Assembly (NCBI RefSeq): GCF_003367235.1 | Contig: NZ_QRGP01000001.1 | Coordinates: 558,001-622,000 of the forward strand | DNA from: Sphingorhabdus pulchriflava | Lineage (GTDB): Bacteria > Pseudomonadota > Alphaproteobacteria > Sphingomonadales > Sphingomonadaceae | DNA length: 64,000 bases | Direction: 5' to 3' | In this document: one piece after another, positions 52,185 to 60,838 of the stretch | Position numbering within the stretch: the first letter of the stretch is position 1 | Layout of the letters: each line of letters opens with the position of its first letter | The notes under the pieces: generated by a model | What the model saw: the letters and a program-made list of their open reading frames with translations, nothing else | Told to the model about the DNA's origin: nothing | Database searches by the model: none | Position numbers and translations under genes: made by a program

Positions 52185-52538
52185 GTGGCGGTGGAGAGCG
52201 CAGAGGATCTGGCAGGCTTCTTTGAAGAAGAAGAATTTGCCACGCCTGCGCGCTACACCGCGCCGACGCCCGGTGCATCGCCCGTTAGCTGCAGCGTGAT
52301 CGTTGATCGCGGGCAGGGGCGGGCGACGCTGGACAATGCCCGGCAGCCGGTCGGTGCGCTGGATCGCAAGATACAGGCGCCCAACCCGCTGCTGACAAAG
52401 GTAGAGCGCGACGGGCTGTTCGAGCTGCTCGATAGCGCCACGCCGCCCAATGTTGTCGAAACGCTGAAAGTCGTCGGTTATCCCAAGCGGGATGAATCGG
52501 GCGTCTGGTGGCATGTCGACGTTGTGATCGTGGATTGA
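52185..52538 (+). CDS. Head-tail connector protein (FII position)
   Basis: A 117-residue protein with a GTG start (GTGGCGGTGGAG). It contains SVIVDRGQGRATLDNARQPV, LTKVERDGLFELLDSATP and GYPKRDESGVWWHVDVVIVD, a beta-rich pattern typical of small head-tail connector proteins. Position matches lambda FII. Family assignment is by position and general pattern only. Confidence 0.6.
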   Translation: MAVESAEDLAGFFEEEEFATPARYTAPTPGASPVSCSVIVDRGQGRATLDNARQPVGALDRKIQAPNPLLTKVERDGLFELLDSATPPNVVETLKVVGYPKRDESGVWWHVDVVIVD

Positions 52539-52541
52539 TCG

Positions 52542-53282
52542 ATGGCGCGGCTTCAACTGGGCAGTCGTTCTGGCGGGGCATCGGCCGCAGGTTCGAATTT
52601 TGGCGGCTTTTTGGTTCGGTACGATAGCCAACGCACCGTAGTCGAACTGGAAAAGCATCTGCAGGATGAGCACGGTATCATCCGTGATGCATCGATTTAC
52701 GCGGTGGTGCACACTGTTGCAGAAATTAAAAAGCTGCTGCGTACCTATCTGGACGGGCAGTTTCGCCGATCGATGGTGCACGGCAATAATCACCGCCGCG
52801 CGTCCAATGCTGCGGTGCAGAGCAAGCGGTACAACGAGATCGCGGAAAAGGGCCAGTTCAGCGAACTGATCTATTCGAAGCTGGGTGACAATTCGCCATC
52901 GGGCTTTGTCGATTATCTGTTGCCGCTGGTGCGCGGGGCAACGATCCGCCCGGTGCGTGGAAACTGGATGAAGCTGGTTTCGACAAAGATGCGGATGATG
53001 GGAATTGCCGGTCTCAACTGGAAGGCTGGTTATTCACCGGATTCGAAGTCGAGCATTTTCTGGCGGCGGTCGGATGATGGCAAGAAGCTATTCCTGCTTC
53101 GCTCCTATGCGAAGAGCAGCCCGTCGATTGATGCTGGCAAGACCGAGTTGCTGGCGACGATGCCGGCAGAGATTGAAGTCAAGCCGCGGCTTCGCGGGAT
53201 TGATACCATCGCACAGCGGCGCGAGCCGTTGTTTCTGAAGAATTTTGACGCGCAGCTGGGCGCAAGAACGGGGCAGGCCTGA
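52542..53282 (+). CDS. Minor tail protein (Z position, DUF6441-like)
   Basis: The 246-residue protein contains VVHTVAEIKKLLRTYLDGQF, NHRRASNAAVQSKRYNEIA and the C-terminal KPRLRGIDTIAQRREPLF. This pattern is like the family of phage proteins that mature the head-tail joint or act in the gpZ position, with a helical N-terminal half and a compact beta domain. It overlaps the next gene by one base. Confidence 0.65.
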   Translation: MARLQLGSRSGGASAAGSNFGGFLVRYDSQRTVVELEKHLQDEHGIIRDASIYAVVHTVAEIKKLLRTYLDGQFRRSMVHGNNHRRASNAAVQSKRYNEIAEKGQFSELIYSKLGDNSPSGFVDYLLPLVRGATIRPVRGNWMKLVSTKMRMMGIAGLNWKAGYSPDSKSSIFWRRSDDGKKLFLLRSYAKSSPSIDAGKTELLATMPAEIEVKPRLRGIDTIAQRREPLFLKNFDAQLGARTGQA

Positions 53283-53749
53283 TGGCAAGTGTTGCTGAAC
53301 AGATCCGTCTGGCGGTGATGGAAAAGCTGGATCTGTGCCTGGCAGAACTCGACTGGACCACGTTGCAGCGTAACCCGCGTGAAACCTTTGACGAAGCGCA
53401 GTTGAACGCGATCCTGATGCTCGATGGCGACGAAATGGAGCCTGACAGCCTAACCGGGTCGGTTGAGGATTCGTCACTGGAATTCATCGTCGGCTTGCTG
53501 GTGATGGAGGCGGATGGGCAGACGATTGAGCAGCTGCTCGATGCGGGATGGGTTTCGGTGTGCGACACTCTGGTCGACCCGACTGACATCCAGTTGGGCG
53601 GACTGGCAATCGACATTCAAAAGCTGGGCAAGACTGCGCCGTTGTATGGCCGCGCGGTCCAATCGGCCCGCATCGGGGCCGAGCAATATATGGAATTTCG
53701 CGTTCGATATCATGCCCGCGAGGGCGCTGCCTCCACAGTGGGGCCATAG
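53282..53749 (+). CDS. Tail terminator candidate (gpU position)
   Basis: A 155-residue protein with VAEQIRLAVMEKLDLCLAEL, LVMEADGQTIEQLLDAGWVS and a beta-rich C-terminus ending in MEFRVRYHAREGAAST. Size, order and secondary-structure pattern fit a tail terminator that caps the tail tube, but there is no diagnostic motif. Confidence 0.55.
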   Translation: MASVAEQIRLAVMEKLDLCLAELDWTTLQRNPRETFDEAQLNAILMLDGDEMEPDSLTGSVEDSSLEFIVGLLVMEADGQTIEQLLDAGWVSVCDTLVDPTDIQLGGLAIDIQKLGKTAPLYGRAVQSARIGAEQYMEFRVRYHAREGAASTVGP

Positions 53750-53762
53750 GAAAGGCAAAAAA

Positions 53763-53957
53763 ATGGCTGACGAAACCACTCCCGCACCGCGCACTGGCGA
53801 TACCATCGTGATCGGCGCTGACGGCACGGCGACAAACATCGACCAGGAAGCGCGGGACAAGGCTGCTGCTGAAGCTTCGAAGGCCAATGCCCGCAAAACC
53901 AAAACGGCATCCACCGCAGCCGAAGGCGAAGGCGCGCCTGCGCCGAAGCTCGACTGA
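53763..53957 (+). CDS. Small Ala/Lys-rich phage protein
   Basis: A 64-residue protein begins MADETTPAPRTGDTIVIGAD and ends in a low-complexity Ala/Lys/Thr region. It lies between the gpU-position and tail tube genes with AGGAAAGG-type sequence upstream of the ATG. Function unknown. Confidence 0.6.
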   Translation: MADETTPAPRTGDTIVIGADGTATNIDQEARDKAAAEASKANARKTKTASTAAEGEGAPAPKLD

Positions 53958-53982
53958 AACACCCTGAAGACAGGAGACTAAA

Positions 53983-55146
53983 ATGTCTGATTTTCTGACC
54001 CGCAACCGGCTGCAGCTTGCCAAGGTGGAAACCACCTCCGGCACTGACGCGGCGCCCGTACCTGCTGATGACGCCGTCCTGGTGGAAGAGCCGCGTGCCA
54101 ATCCGAATATGGAGTTGGAGCAAACCGATGAAGTCACCGGTTCGCTCGATAATGCTCAGTCGATTGTTGGTGGCGGCTATGCCGAACATACCGCGCGCTT
54201 TTTTGCCAAAGGCAGCGGCACACCCGGCACTGCTCCCGAATTTGCACCCTATCTGCAGGCAGCAGCCCTTGGCATGACCACGCTGGCGGCGGATTCCGCC
54301 GGCACCGCGCAGGCAGGTGCGGCTGGTACAATCACACTTGCCGCGGGTGGCCCGTCGGTCGACTTGACAGGCTTTGTCATCGAAACCACTGGTGGTACCG
54401 GCCCGGGGCAGACGCGCGTCATCACCGCGTATAATACCACCACCAAGGTTGCGGCGGTTTATCCGAACTGGACCGTAACGCCCGATGCCACCACGCAATA
54501 TTCGGTGCGCGCCGGCAATTTGTTTGTGCCGGTCTCGACAGCGCTGAAGACTCTGACCAGCTATCTCTATCTGAAAAACAGCGGCAGCGGCGACGCGGTG
54601 CTGAAAAAGCTGGTCGGCGGTGCTGCCACCCTGTCATTCGCCATCCAGACCCGGCAGACGGGCAAATTCACCGCCAATGTTCGCGGCATGCTCGCTGATC
54701 CGGAAAGCGTTGCCAACCCGACGGGTGCGGTGTTTGACAGCGTGCGCCCGCGCCCGCTGCGCGATGCCGATGCGTTCCTTGATGGCGCGCAGGTGTGTTT
54801 CCGCAACCTGACGCTCGATTTCGGCAATGAGGTTATTCAGGGCGACTGCCCGGGTGCCGAATTTGGTTATGATCCTGCACGCGTCGTCAACCGCCGGATC
54901 ACCGGGCGGATCAATCCGCAGATGCTGACGCTGGCGCAGCGCAACCCCTTTGCCGATCTGATCGCCGGCACCACGAAAAAGCTGTGGCTGAACTGGGGCG
55001 AAACGTTGGGCAACCGCGTGTCGATCTATCTGCCCTCGATCAGCTACACCGGGCATGAGGAAGACGACCTGGACGGCATCAGTGCCGATGGCCTGCCCTT
55101 CGATGTCAATGGCTTCGACAGCGGCGCGTACATCCTGTTCTATTGA
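53983..55146 (+). CDS. Major tail tube protein (gpV-like)
   Basis: The 387-residue protein starts MSDFLTRNRLQLAKVETTSG and contains a Thr/Gly/Ala-rich insertion (residues about 105-150, including GAAGTITLAAGGPSVDLTGF) that could be a surface-exposed Ig-like domain. The C-terminus returns to the tube fold (WGETLGNRVSIYLPSISYTG). GACAGGAGA precedes the ATG. Place before the tail chaperones matches gpV. Confidence 0.8.
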   Translation: MSDFLTRNRLQLAKVETTSGTDAAPVPADDAVLVEEPRANPNMELEQTDEVTGSLDNAQSIVGGGYAEHTARFFAKGSGTPGTAPEFAPYLQAAALGMTTLAADSAGTAQAGAAGTITLAAGGPSVDLTGFVIETTGGTGPGQTRVITAYNTTTKVAAVYPNWTVTPDATTQYSVRAGNLFVPVSTALKTLTSYLYLKNSGSGDAVLKKLVGGAATLSFAIQTRQTGKFTANVRGMLADPESVANPTGAVFDSVRPRPLRDADAFLDGAQVCFRNLTLDFGNEVIQGDCPGAEFGYDPARVVNRRITGRINPQMLTLAQRNPFADLIAGTTKKLWLNWGETLGNRVSIYLPSISYTGHEEDDLDGISADGLPFDVNGFDSGAYILFY

Positions 55147-55152
55147 GGCCTC

Positions 55153-55758
55153 ATGAAACTTGACCTGACCCTTGACGGCGTGCGCTATGATTTCCGCACG
55201 CCGTCGGTTTACGATATGCCCGCCATCCGGCGGATGCTGACCAAGGCGCGGGTGCGCCGCCCCGCAGAGGCAGAGTTTCGCATTGCCGCGCTGGCCGGTG
55301 TCGATGCGATGGCAGAGGCGGTTTCGGATGCAGCGGAGGGCCAGCGGCAAAAGGCGCTGATCACTGATTGGTATGAACTGTCCGAGCCGCTGACCGAGGA
55401 CCAGATCGACGAGCCGGATATGGAGTTGCGCGGCGAGGAATTGAAACGGCAGCTGGCCGAACGGCGCGCGCGGCAGGTGGAAATCTATCCGCAGATTGCG
55501 GCGATCGAGGCCAATCTGGAACGGCACTGCGCGCCCTATGCCGAACTGAAGGCAGACCGCGAATATTTTGACGAGCTGTCAAATATTGAAGTCGTCCGCC
55601 GCCTGCTGTTTTCCGCTGGTGGCATGGTGCTGGCACGCGACGATGACGATTTTGTCAGCGTCGATGCCTATCAGCGGATTGCCAAGGTCCACCGTCAGGC
55701 GCTGGCGACCTTTGCCTATGGGCTGCTGACGCCCGATGAGGCCCGAAGAAAAAACTGA
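55153..55758 (+). CDS. Tail assembly chaperone, gpG-like
   Basis: The 201-residue protein has an N-terminal YDFRTPSVYDMPAIRRMLTK, a coiled-coil middle with ELKRQLAERRARQVEIYPQI and a C-terminus ending EARRKN. The end of the frame contains A-AAA-AAC immediately before the stop, a slippery heptamer, so a fraction of ribosomes should shift -1 into the next frame (see 55755). The chaperone coats the tape measure protein during tail assembly. Confidence 0.8.
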   Translation: MKLDLTLDGVRYDFRTPSVYDMPAIRRMLTKARVRRPAEAEFRIAALAGVDAMAEAVSDAAEGQRQKALITDWYELSEPLTEDQIDEPDMELRGEELKRQLAERRARQVEIYPQIAAIEANLERHCAPYAELKADREYFDELSNIEVVRRLLFSAGGMVLARDDDDFVSVDAYQRIAKVHRQALATFAYGLLTPDEARRKN

Positions 55759-56081
55759 TCGTCGCCGCCGCCTATGCCTTCGATCCCGAAGGGTTTGACG
55801 GTGGCGAAGATTATACACCCGCGCATCCCCTGCGCGGCGATGCCTTTTTGGTGCATGCCCTGCAGGATGCCGATGTCCGCTGGTGGCATTGGCACCCCGA
55901 TTATTTGCCCGATGATGTGTGGCACGTCGTCCGCCTGGCCAAAGGTTGGCGCGACGGAATGCTGCCGCGCACCGGCGGGATAGAGGAGCAGCCAGCGATG
56001 CTGGTGGCTGAAATTGAAATCGTGCTGACCGCCTGGTCCAAAATGGAGGCGGCAGCGATGAAGCGAGCAAGGGAGAAATAG
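55755..56081 (+). CDS. gpT-like extension expressed by -1 frameshift (G-T fusion tail)
   Basis: In the -1 frame after the slippery heptamer at 55749-55755, the reading continues LIVAAAYAFDPEGFDGGEDY to MKRAREK and stops at 56081, adding about 108 residues to the chaperone. There is no ribosome binding site or start codon at the right place for independent translation. The pattern is the same as in lambda G/GT. Confidence 0.75.
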   Translation: MIVAAAYAFDPEGFDGGEDYTPAHPLRGDAFLVHALQDADVRWWHWHPDYLPDDVWHVVRLAKGWRDGMLPRTGGIEEQPAMLVAEIEIVLTAWSKMEAAAMKRAREK

Positions 56082-56116
56082 TTGAATTTGGCCGGGGGCC
56101 GTGATTAGCTTCCTGG

Positions 56117-56593
56117 ATGATGTATCTGCTGATCTTTGGTGTGGTGTTCTGGCTTGCGTACAAGCTGCTTTCAAAAGCCGTACAGCCACCTCTGCCTCCG
56201 CCTCCACCAGTCATTCGGTTGTATTTCGACACCAGCCCTGTGACGGAAGAAGAGCAAGAGGAATGGGATCGAAGGCTGCACGAGGCACATTGGGGTAATT
56301 CGAACGGCGACAAGGAAGTGTCGATCGAGGATTGGCGCGAAACGCTGGTTGAACTGCCGCTTGCTGTCGAATTGCCGCTGGATTTGCAGATCGTTTACAA
56401 GTCCGAAATGCCGCTACGCAAAATCACGGTGCATAAGGTGCAGCGGTGCGAACATGCCGACTATCTGCACGCATGGTGCGCCTTGCGGGCCGATTGGAGG
56501 AACTTCCGGCTCGAGCATTGCGGGCCGGTGGTTACCGTTGATGGGGAGTATTTTGAAACCGGCGAAGAGTGGCTGGAGACGATCAAAATTTGA
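56117..56593 (+). CDS. Membrane-anchored WYL-like protein
   Basis: The 158-residue protein has an N-terminal membrane helix (MMYLLIFGVVFWLAYKLLSK), a Pro-rich linker and a C-terminal domain with YLHAWCALRADWRNFRLEHC and VDGEYFETGEEWLETIKI. That pattern, aromatic Y-x-AW-x-LR then FRL, resembles WYL-type ligand-sensing domains. It is inserted between the tail chaperones and the tape measure gene and is not a usual tail gene; a moron (accessory) role is likely. Confidence 0.55.
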   Translation: MMYLLIFGVVFWLAYKLLSKAVQPPLPPPPPVIRLYFDTSPVTEEEQEEWDRRLHEAHWGNSNGDKEVSIEDWRETLVELPLAVELPLDLQIVYKSEMPLRKITVHKVQRCEHADYLHAWCALRADWRNFRLEHCGPVVTVDGEYFETGEEWLETIKI

Positions 56594-56782
56594 TCAGCTC
56601 GGCTTGTCCTTGTTGGGCAGCGTCAGCAAAAAGAAATATGCGACAAAACCAAAAATGAGGCAGAGGATCAGCCAAACAGCCTCTTCCCTGTTTTTGGATC
56701 GCGCAACCGGGATCGCACAAAAAAGCGAGCCGACCCAAAGCGCAATTGCAACATACCATGTTTCTGCCGACCAGTAGCCCAT
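56594..56782 (-). CDS. Small two-span membrane protein
   Basis: A 62-residue protein with two hydrophobic segments (YVAIALWVGSLFCAIPVA and AVWLILCLIFGFVAYFFLL) linked by a charged loop. Transcribed opposite to the tail genes, next to the RHH gene, which suggests expression in the lysogen. Function unknown; superinfection exclusion is one possibility. Confidence 0.6.
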   Translation of the reverse strand: MGYWSAETWYVAIALWVGSLFCAIPVARSKNREEAVWLILCLIFGFVAYFFLLTLPNKDKPS

Positions 56783-56785
56783 AGT

Positions 56786-56980
56786 TCAGTCCTTCAATAA
56801 TACCTGACGAACAATCCTTCTGATTGCCTCGGGTCTAGAAGGTTGATCTGGCTGGCTTGTAGCCCAGCTGTCAATGGCTTCGAGTTCTTTAGGTTGAAGT
56901 CGAACGCCAACCATGGTGCCAAGACCAGTTGCTGGGCGGCCCCTTCTTTTTTTGTTATCGTTAATTATTGACGATGCCAT
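56786..56980 (-). CDS. Ribbon-helix-helix DNA-binding protein
   Basis: The 64-residue protein has the pattern of short alphaproteobacterial RHH regulators: KKRRGRPATGLGTMVGVRLQ as the basic arm and strand, then PKELEAIDSWATSQPDQPSR and EAIRRIVRQVLL as the two helices. ATG at 56980 is chosen over 56998. It is transcribed divergently from the 57064 gene, so it may control this small island. Confidence 0.75.
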   Translation of the reverse strand: MASSIINDNKKRRGRPATGLGTMVGVRLQPKELEAIDSWATSQPDQPSRPEAIRRIVRQVLLKD

Positions 56981-57063
56981 TATTTTGCGATAACGCAAAA
57001 AAACAGGCCGGGCAAGCGCGCCAACGCAAACCCGGCCCTAACCTGAAACATTGGAGTACACCA

Positions 57064-57330
57064 ATGCCACAAGCTGAAACTGCCTTTAGCATTCGTTCGG
57101 GAATTGGGGCACCCGATATTTTTCGGGCGCTTATCGGTGCTCCGGAGGATCGCCTTGAACGGCTTTCCAGCAAAGCGATGCTGGCCAAGAATTTTTTGGG
57201 CACGGTTATCGATCATCCGACAGTGAAGGGTGACGATGAACTGGCCTGCCTTTTGTTGACGCTGCACGATCAGTTGGACGGGATGGAGGCAATTGCCGAA
57301 GGCCTGCATGCGCTGGAGATGGCGGCATGA
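57064..57330 (+). CDS. Hypothetical small phage protein
   Basis: An 88-residue protein begins MPQAETAFSIRSGIGAPDIF with a helical remainder (LACLLLTLHDQLDGMEAIAE). The upstream region has a GGCCGGG...CCCGGCC hairpin (57009-57040). Its stop overlaps the Bro-N gene by four bases. Function unknown; possibly a co-regulator of the antirepressor. Confidence 0.6.
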   Translation: MPQAETAFSIRSGIGAPDIFRALIGAPEDRLERLSSKAMLAKNFLGTVIDHPTVKGDDELACLLLTLHDQLDGMEAIAEGLHALEMAA

Positions 57331-58079
57331 ACGCGCTGGCGATGCAGAATTTTGGATTTGGCGATCAGCTGGTTCGTGTGATTGATCGAGAAGACTCGGT
57401 CTGGTTTGTAGCAAATGATGTTTGCGGGGCGCTGGAACTCAGCAATCCGCGCGATGCAGTTGGCAGGCTGGAGGATGACGAGCGGGATGATGTCGGTATT
57501 ACCGACGCCATCGGTCGCAACCAGAAAACAACGATCGTTTCGGAGAGCGGGGTCTATGCCCTGATCTTTACGAGCAGGAAGCCTATTGCGAAGGAATTTC
57601 GCAAATGGGTGACGGGGCAGGTGCTGCCGAGCATTCGGCGGACTGGCAAGTACGAGGTTGAGTTGACCAACCAAGTCCCTGCCCCGTCAGACGCGCTGGA
57701 TTTTGTAGAAAAGGTGCGCGCTGGCCTGCAAATGGTGCGAGAGGCGCGGATTGTTTTTGGCATTGCGGCCGCGCGGCGTGCGTGGGTGCTGGCGGGATTG
57801 CCCGATGTTTCGGATGATCCGACCGTGCATGCGCATCAGTTGCTGGATGCCAGGGCGCAATCGGTGGCCAAATGGTTCGCTGATCGGATGGAAATGACCG
57901 AGTCCGGGCGGGAAAGCGCCATGCGGCTGTATATGGATTACACCAAATGGTGTGATGAAGGCGGGGAGGACCCGACAACATTGACCATGTGGGGCAGGGC
58001 GATGCACGATATGGGCATGGAAAAAATGCCCAACCGTCGTGGGTCGATTGAATATCTGGGGGTCAGGCTGAAGCCCTGA
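57327..58079 (+). CDS. Bro-N-domain antirepressor
   Basis: The 250-residue protein has a Bro-N domain (residues about 10-110): DSVWFVANDVCGALELSNPR, VSESGVYALIFTSRKPIAKE and FRKWVTGQVLPSIRRTGKYE. A helical C-terminal region follows, including PDVSDDPTVHAHQLLDARAQ. Such proteins act as phage antirepressors or DNA-binding regulators. It is positioned far from the repressor, within the tail gene cluster. Confidence 0.85.
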   Translation: MNALAMQNFGFGDQLVRVIDREDSVWFVANDVCGALELSNPRDAVGRLEDDERDDVGITDAIGRNQKTTIVSESGVYALIFTSRKPIAKEFRKWVTGQVLPSIRRTGKYEVELTNQVPAPSDALDFVEKVRAGLQMVREARIVFGIAAARRAWVLAGLPDVSDDPTVHAHQLLDARAQSVAKWFADRMEMTESGRESAMRLYMDYTKWCDEGGEDPTTLTMWGRAMHDMGMEKMPNRRGSIEYLGVRLKP

Positions 58080-58162
58080 CCTGATTTCGACAATCTTAAT
58101 TTTCACAGGCTGCGGGCATCCTGCCCGCGGCCCAAAGGCAATTCCGCCAAGGGAGCAAGTCA

Positions 58163-60838
58163 ATGGCCGCAGCAAACCGCGCGATCAACATGCCACTGCG
58201 CGTGCAGGGGCTGGATGGCGTTGTTCGTGATTTCAAAAAGGTCGGCGATGCTGGGGCGACCAATTTTCAAAAGATCGAAAATGCGGCCAACAAAGCGAAC
58301 AAGGCGACCAGCAAGGCTGGGGTGCCAAAGGCTGGCGCATCTCTAGCAACACCTAAAGCACTTGGCGCAGGTGTTCCGGAAACCAATCGATCAGCAGAAA
58401 TCCTTATTCAAAATCTGGATGATGCAACTTTGGCCGGTGGCCGTATGGGTGGTATGCTGACGGGCCTTGGTGGTCTGGCATCTGCCGCCAGCATCGGTAT
58501 CACGGCTTTGGCTGCCGGCGTTCTTTATTCGGTTCAGGCCTATCAGGAACATGAGGCGGCGCTCGCGCAGTTCAATGCAACCCTGACATTTAGCGGCAAT
58601 TCTTCAAATGCGACTGCTGATCAGATCGAAGATATGGCAGAGCGCATATCGTTTTCGACCCTGCAGACGGAAGAGAGCGTACTGAAAGCGGCGGCATCAC
58701 TGGCCCGCGTCCCCGGTATGACGGTGGAAGGGTTGGATGCCGCCGTTGACGCATCGGCACGTTTTGCTGATGCGACCAAGCAAAATGTCGAAGCAGTTGC
58801 CAAGCAAACCGGTGAAGTTTTGCAGGCGCTGGCAGAGCGCGATCTGAAGGCGCTTTATGAAGCCACTGAAAATGTGACACCATCGGTGCGTCTGATGATG
58901 CTCGAGCTGACCGAGGCTGGCAAAACTGCTGATGCCCAGCGCGTGTACATTGAGCTTCTCAATCGTGCAGCTGGAACCGGGCCAGATGGTCTGACCACGA
59001 CAACTGACCGACTGACCCAATCGTTTAGCCAGTTGATGCGGGAATTTGGTCGGTTCACCGCCGATAAGGTGAATGCTGCATTTGCCAGCATGCGCGGGGA
59101 AATGACGGCAACGCAGCAGCAGGGCTATGGCCTGCTCGACACGCTGGGCCAGATTTTCCGGCTGCAAATGTCGCTACGCAATCCATTGAATGCTGGTACC
59201 GCACCGTCCGGCCCCAAGGCACCCGGTCTGATGACGTCTGTGCTGGCTTTGACAAATCGCGGGCTTGCGGCGGGGCAATCAGCAGCGGATGCCGAGGCAG
59301 CGAAAAAGGTGCAGCGATTCAATCCATCCGGTGGCGGCACCAAGCGGCGCGGCGGTGGCGGCGGCAAATCCTCTGGCAAATCAGATGCAGAGCGCGAGGC
59401 CGAACGGCTGAAGCGTGAGGCCGAGCAGGCCCGCGAAGCTGCCGATCGGGTGGCCGAATCCAATCAGGACATCATCGACAGCTATTCCTTGCGCGCCAAG
59501 GAATTGCAGGCGCAGCTGGGGCTGGAAGGTGCGGCGCTGGAGGCGGTCAAGCGCCAACAGGATATCGACGCGACCACGCGCCGCCTGTCGGTGGAAGCGA
59601 TTGAAAAAGAAGTCGCAGCGCGCAAGCTGGCGGCGCAGGTCGCCAAAAAGCCGTTTGATGAGAAAGCGGTAGTGGCCGAAGTTACCGCCGAATTTCAAAA
59701 GCAGACCGACGTGCTGCGCGATTATGCCACTGTGCTGTACGATGGAGAAAAAGCGCAGGAAGCGTTTTTCGAACAGCAGCGGCTTGGCAAGGCCCTGTTC
59801 GAATCCACGCGCACGCCGATCGAGCAGATCACCACCGAGGTTAACGAAGCCGTCAAGGCGTTCAATGCCGGTTCGATCAGCGCGGATACATTTAACCGGC
59901 GGATGGACCAGTTGGCGGAGGATCTGGTCGATGCCGCCGACCGGTCAAAAGATGCCTGGGAAGGTTTTGGCAGCGAAGTGGGCAGGACGTTTAGCGACAT
60001 TCTGCTCAATGGCGGAAATGCGCGCGACATTTTGCAAGATTTGCTGCGCATGCCGCTCGAGCGCCTGCTTTTCCAGAATGTTGAAACGCCGATTGCGGGT
60101 TTCGTCGACCAGCTGTTCGGCAACAACCGCGACAAGAATGTCGAGTCCGCCCGGGCGGGGTTGCCTGTCGCGGAAACGCAGGCGGCGGCATCGGTCAGCA
60201 CGCTGGGCACCAGCGCCGACGTCGCGGCCAATGCCCTGCTGCGCATTCCGTCTGTGTTGGGTGTGGGGCTGGAGGATCCGCTGGCGCGCTTTACCGCGGC
60301 GACCGACGGCGGCGTGAATTCGCTGTCAAAGCTGGATCCGGCGGTCAACCAGTTTAGCGGCGCAGTCGGGCAGGTGCTTGCCATGCTTTCCGGTGGTGCT
60401 GGCGGTGGTGGTGGCATCCTTGGCACTGTGCTGGGGCTGGCGGGATCGCTGGTCAGCAGTGGCGCATTTGGCGGCGGCGGCGGTGGTGCATCTAGCGGCA
60501 TCGGTGCAATTCTATCCAGCAACGATCTCAGCTCCATCCCCGGCAATGCCCGGGGCGGCTTTGCGCCCACGCGCGGCATGTTTGCCCTGGGAGAAAATGG
60601 GCGGGAGATAGCACAATGGACGTCGCGCGGGTTGTTCATCCACAGCAATGAAAAGGTACGGCGGATGGAAAGTGCGGGCGGTGGCAGCGGTTTCCAGAAT
60701 ACCCAGATCATCCAGCTGACCGAACGCACCGATCCGCGCCGCGCCGCCAGTCAGATCGCGCGGGCGACACAGCACAGTTATGGCGTTGCCGCACGTAAGG
60801 GGCTGGCTGTTCCACCGGGGAGGTTGAGCCGTGGTTGA
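58163..60838 (+). CDS. Tail tape measure protein
   Basis: The 891-residue protein has an alpha-helical N-terminus with VVRDFKKVGDAGATNFQKIE, a hydrophobic GGRMGGMLTGLGGLASAASI region, TLQTEESVLKAAASLARVPG (lambda-H-like domain), long helical stretches with high Ala/Glu/Arg content (residues 400-640) and a Gly-rich C-terminus with GGFAPTRGMFALGENGREIA. It determines tail length and is degraded or ejected during infection. Its end overlaps the next gene by eight bases. Confidence 0.92.
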   Translation: MAAANRAINMPLRVQGLDGVVRDFKKVGDAGATNFQKIENAANKANKATSKAGVPKAGASLATPKALGAGVPETNRSAEILIQNLDDATLAGGRMGGMLTGLGGLASAASIGITALAAGVLYSVQAYQEHEAALAQFNATLTFSGNSSNATADQIEDMAERISFSTLQTEESVLKAAASLARVPGMTVEGLDAAVDASARFADATKQNVEAVAKQTGEVLQALAERDLKALYEATENVTPSVRLMMLELTEAGKTADAQRVYIELLNRAAGTGPDGLTTTTDRLTQSFSQLMREFGRFTADKVNAAFASMRGEMTATQQQGYGLLDTLGQIFRLQMSLRNPLNAGTAPSGPKAPGLMTSVLALTNRGLAAGQSAADAEAAKKVQRFNPSGGGTKRRGGGGGKSSGKSDAEREAERLKREAEQAREAADRVAESNQDIIDSYSLRAKELQAQLGLEGAALEAVKRQQDIDATTRRLSVEAIEKEVAARKLAAQVAKKPFDEKAVVAEVTAEFQKQTDVLRDYATVLYDGEKAQEAFFEQQRLGKALFESTRTPIEQITTEVNEAVKAFNAGSISADTFNRRMDQLAEDLVDAADRSKDAWEGFGSEVGRTFSDILLNGGNARDILQDLLRMPLERLLFQNVETPIAGFVDQLFGNNRDKNVESARAGLPVAETQAAASVSTLGTSADVAANALLRIPSVLGVGLEDPLARFTAATDGGVNSLSKLDPAVNQFSGAVGQVLAMLSGGAGGGGGILGTVLGLAGSLVSSGAFGGGGGGASSGIGAILSSNDLSSIPGNARGGFAPTRGMFALGENGREIAQWTSRGLFIHSNEKVRRMESAGGGSGFQNTQIIQLTERTDPRRAASQIARATQHSYGVAARKGLAVPPGRLSRG

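Noticed and set aside
58108-58136. GC-rich hairpin (GCGGGCA...TGCCCGC) before the tape measure gene as a terminator
   Set aside because: It has no T-run after the stem, so a Rho-independent terminator is not supported.
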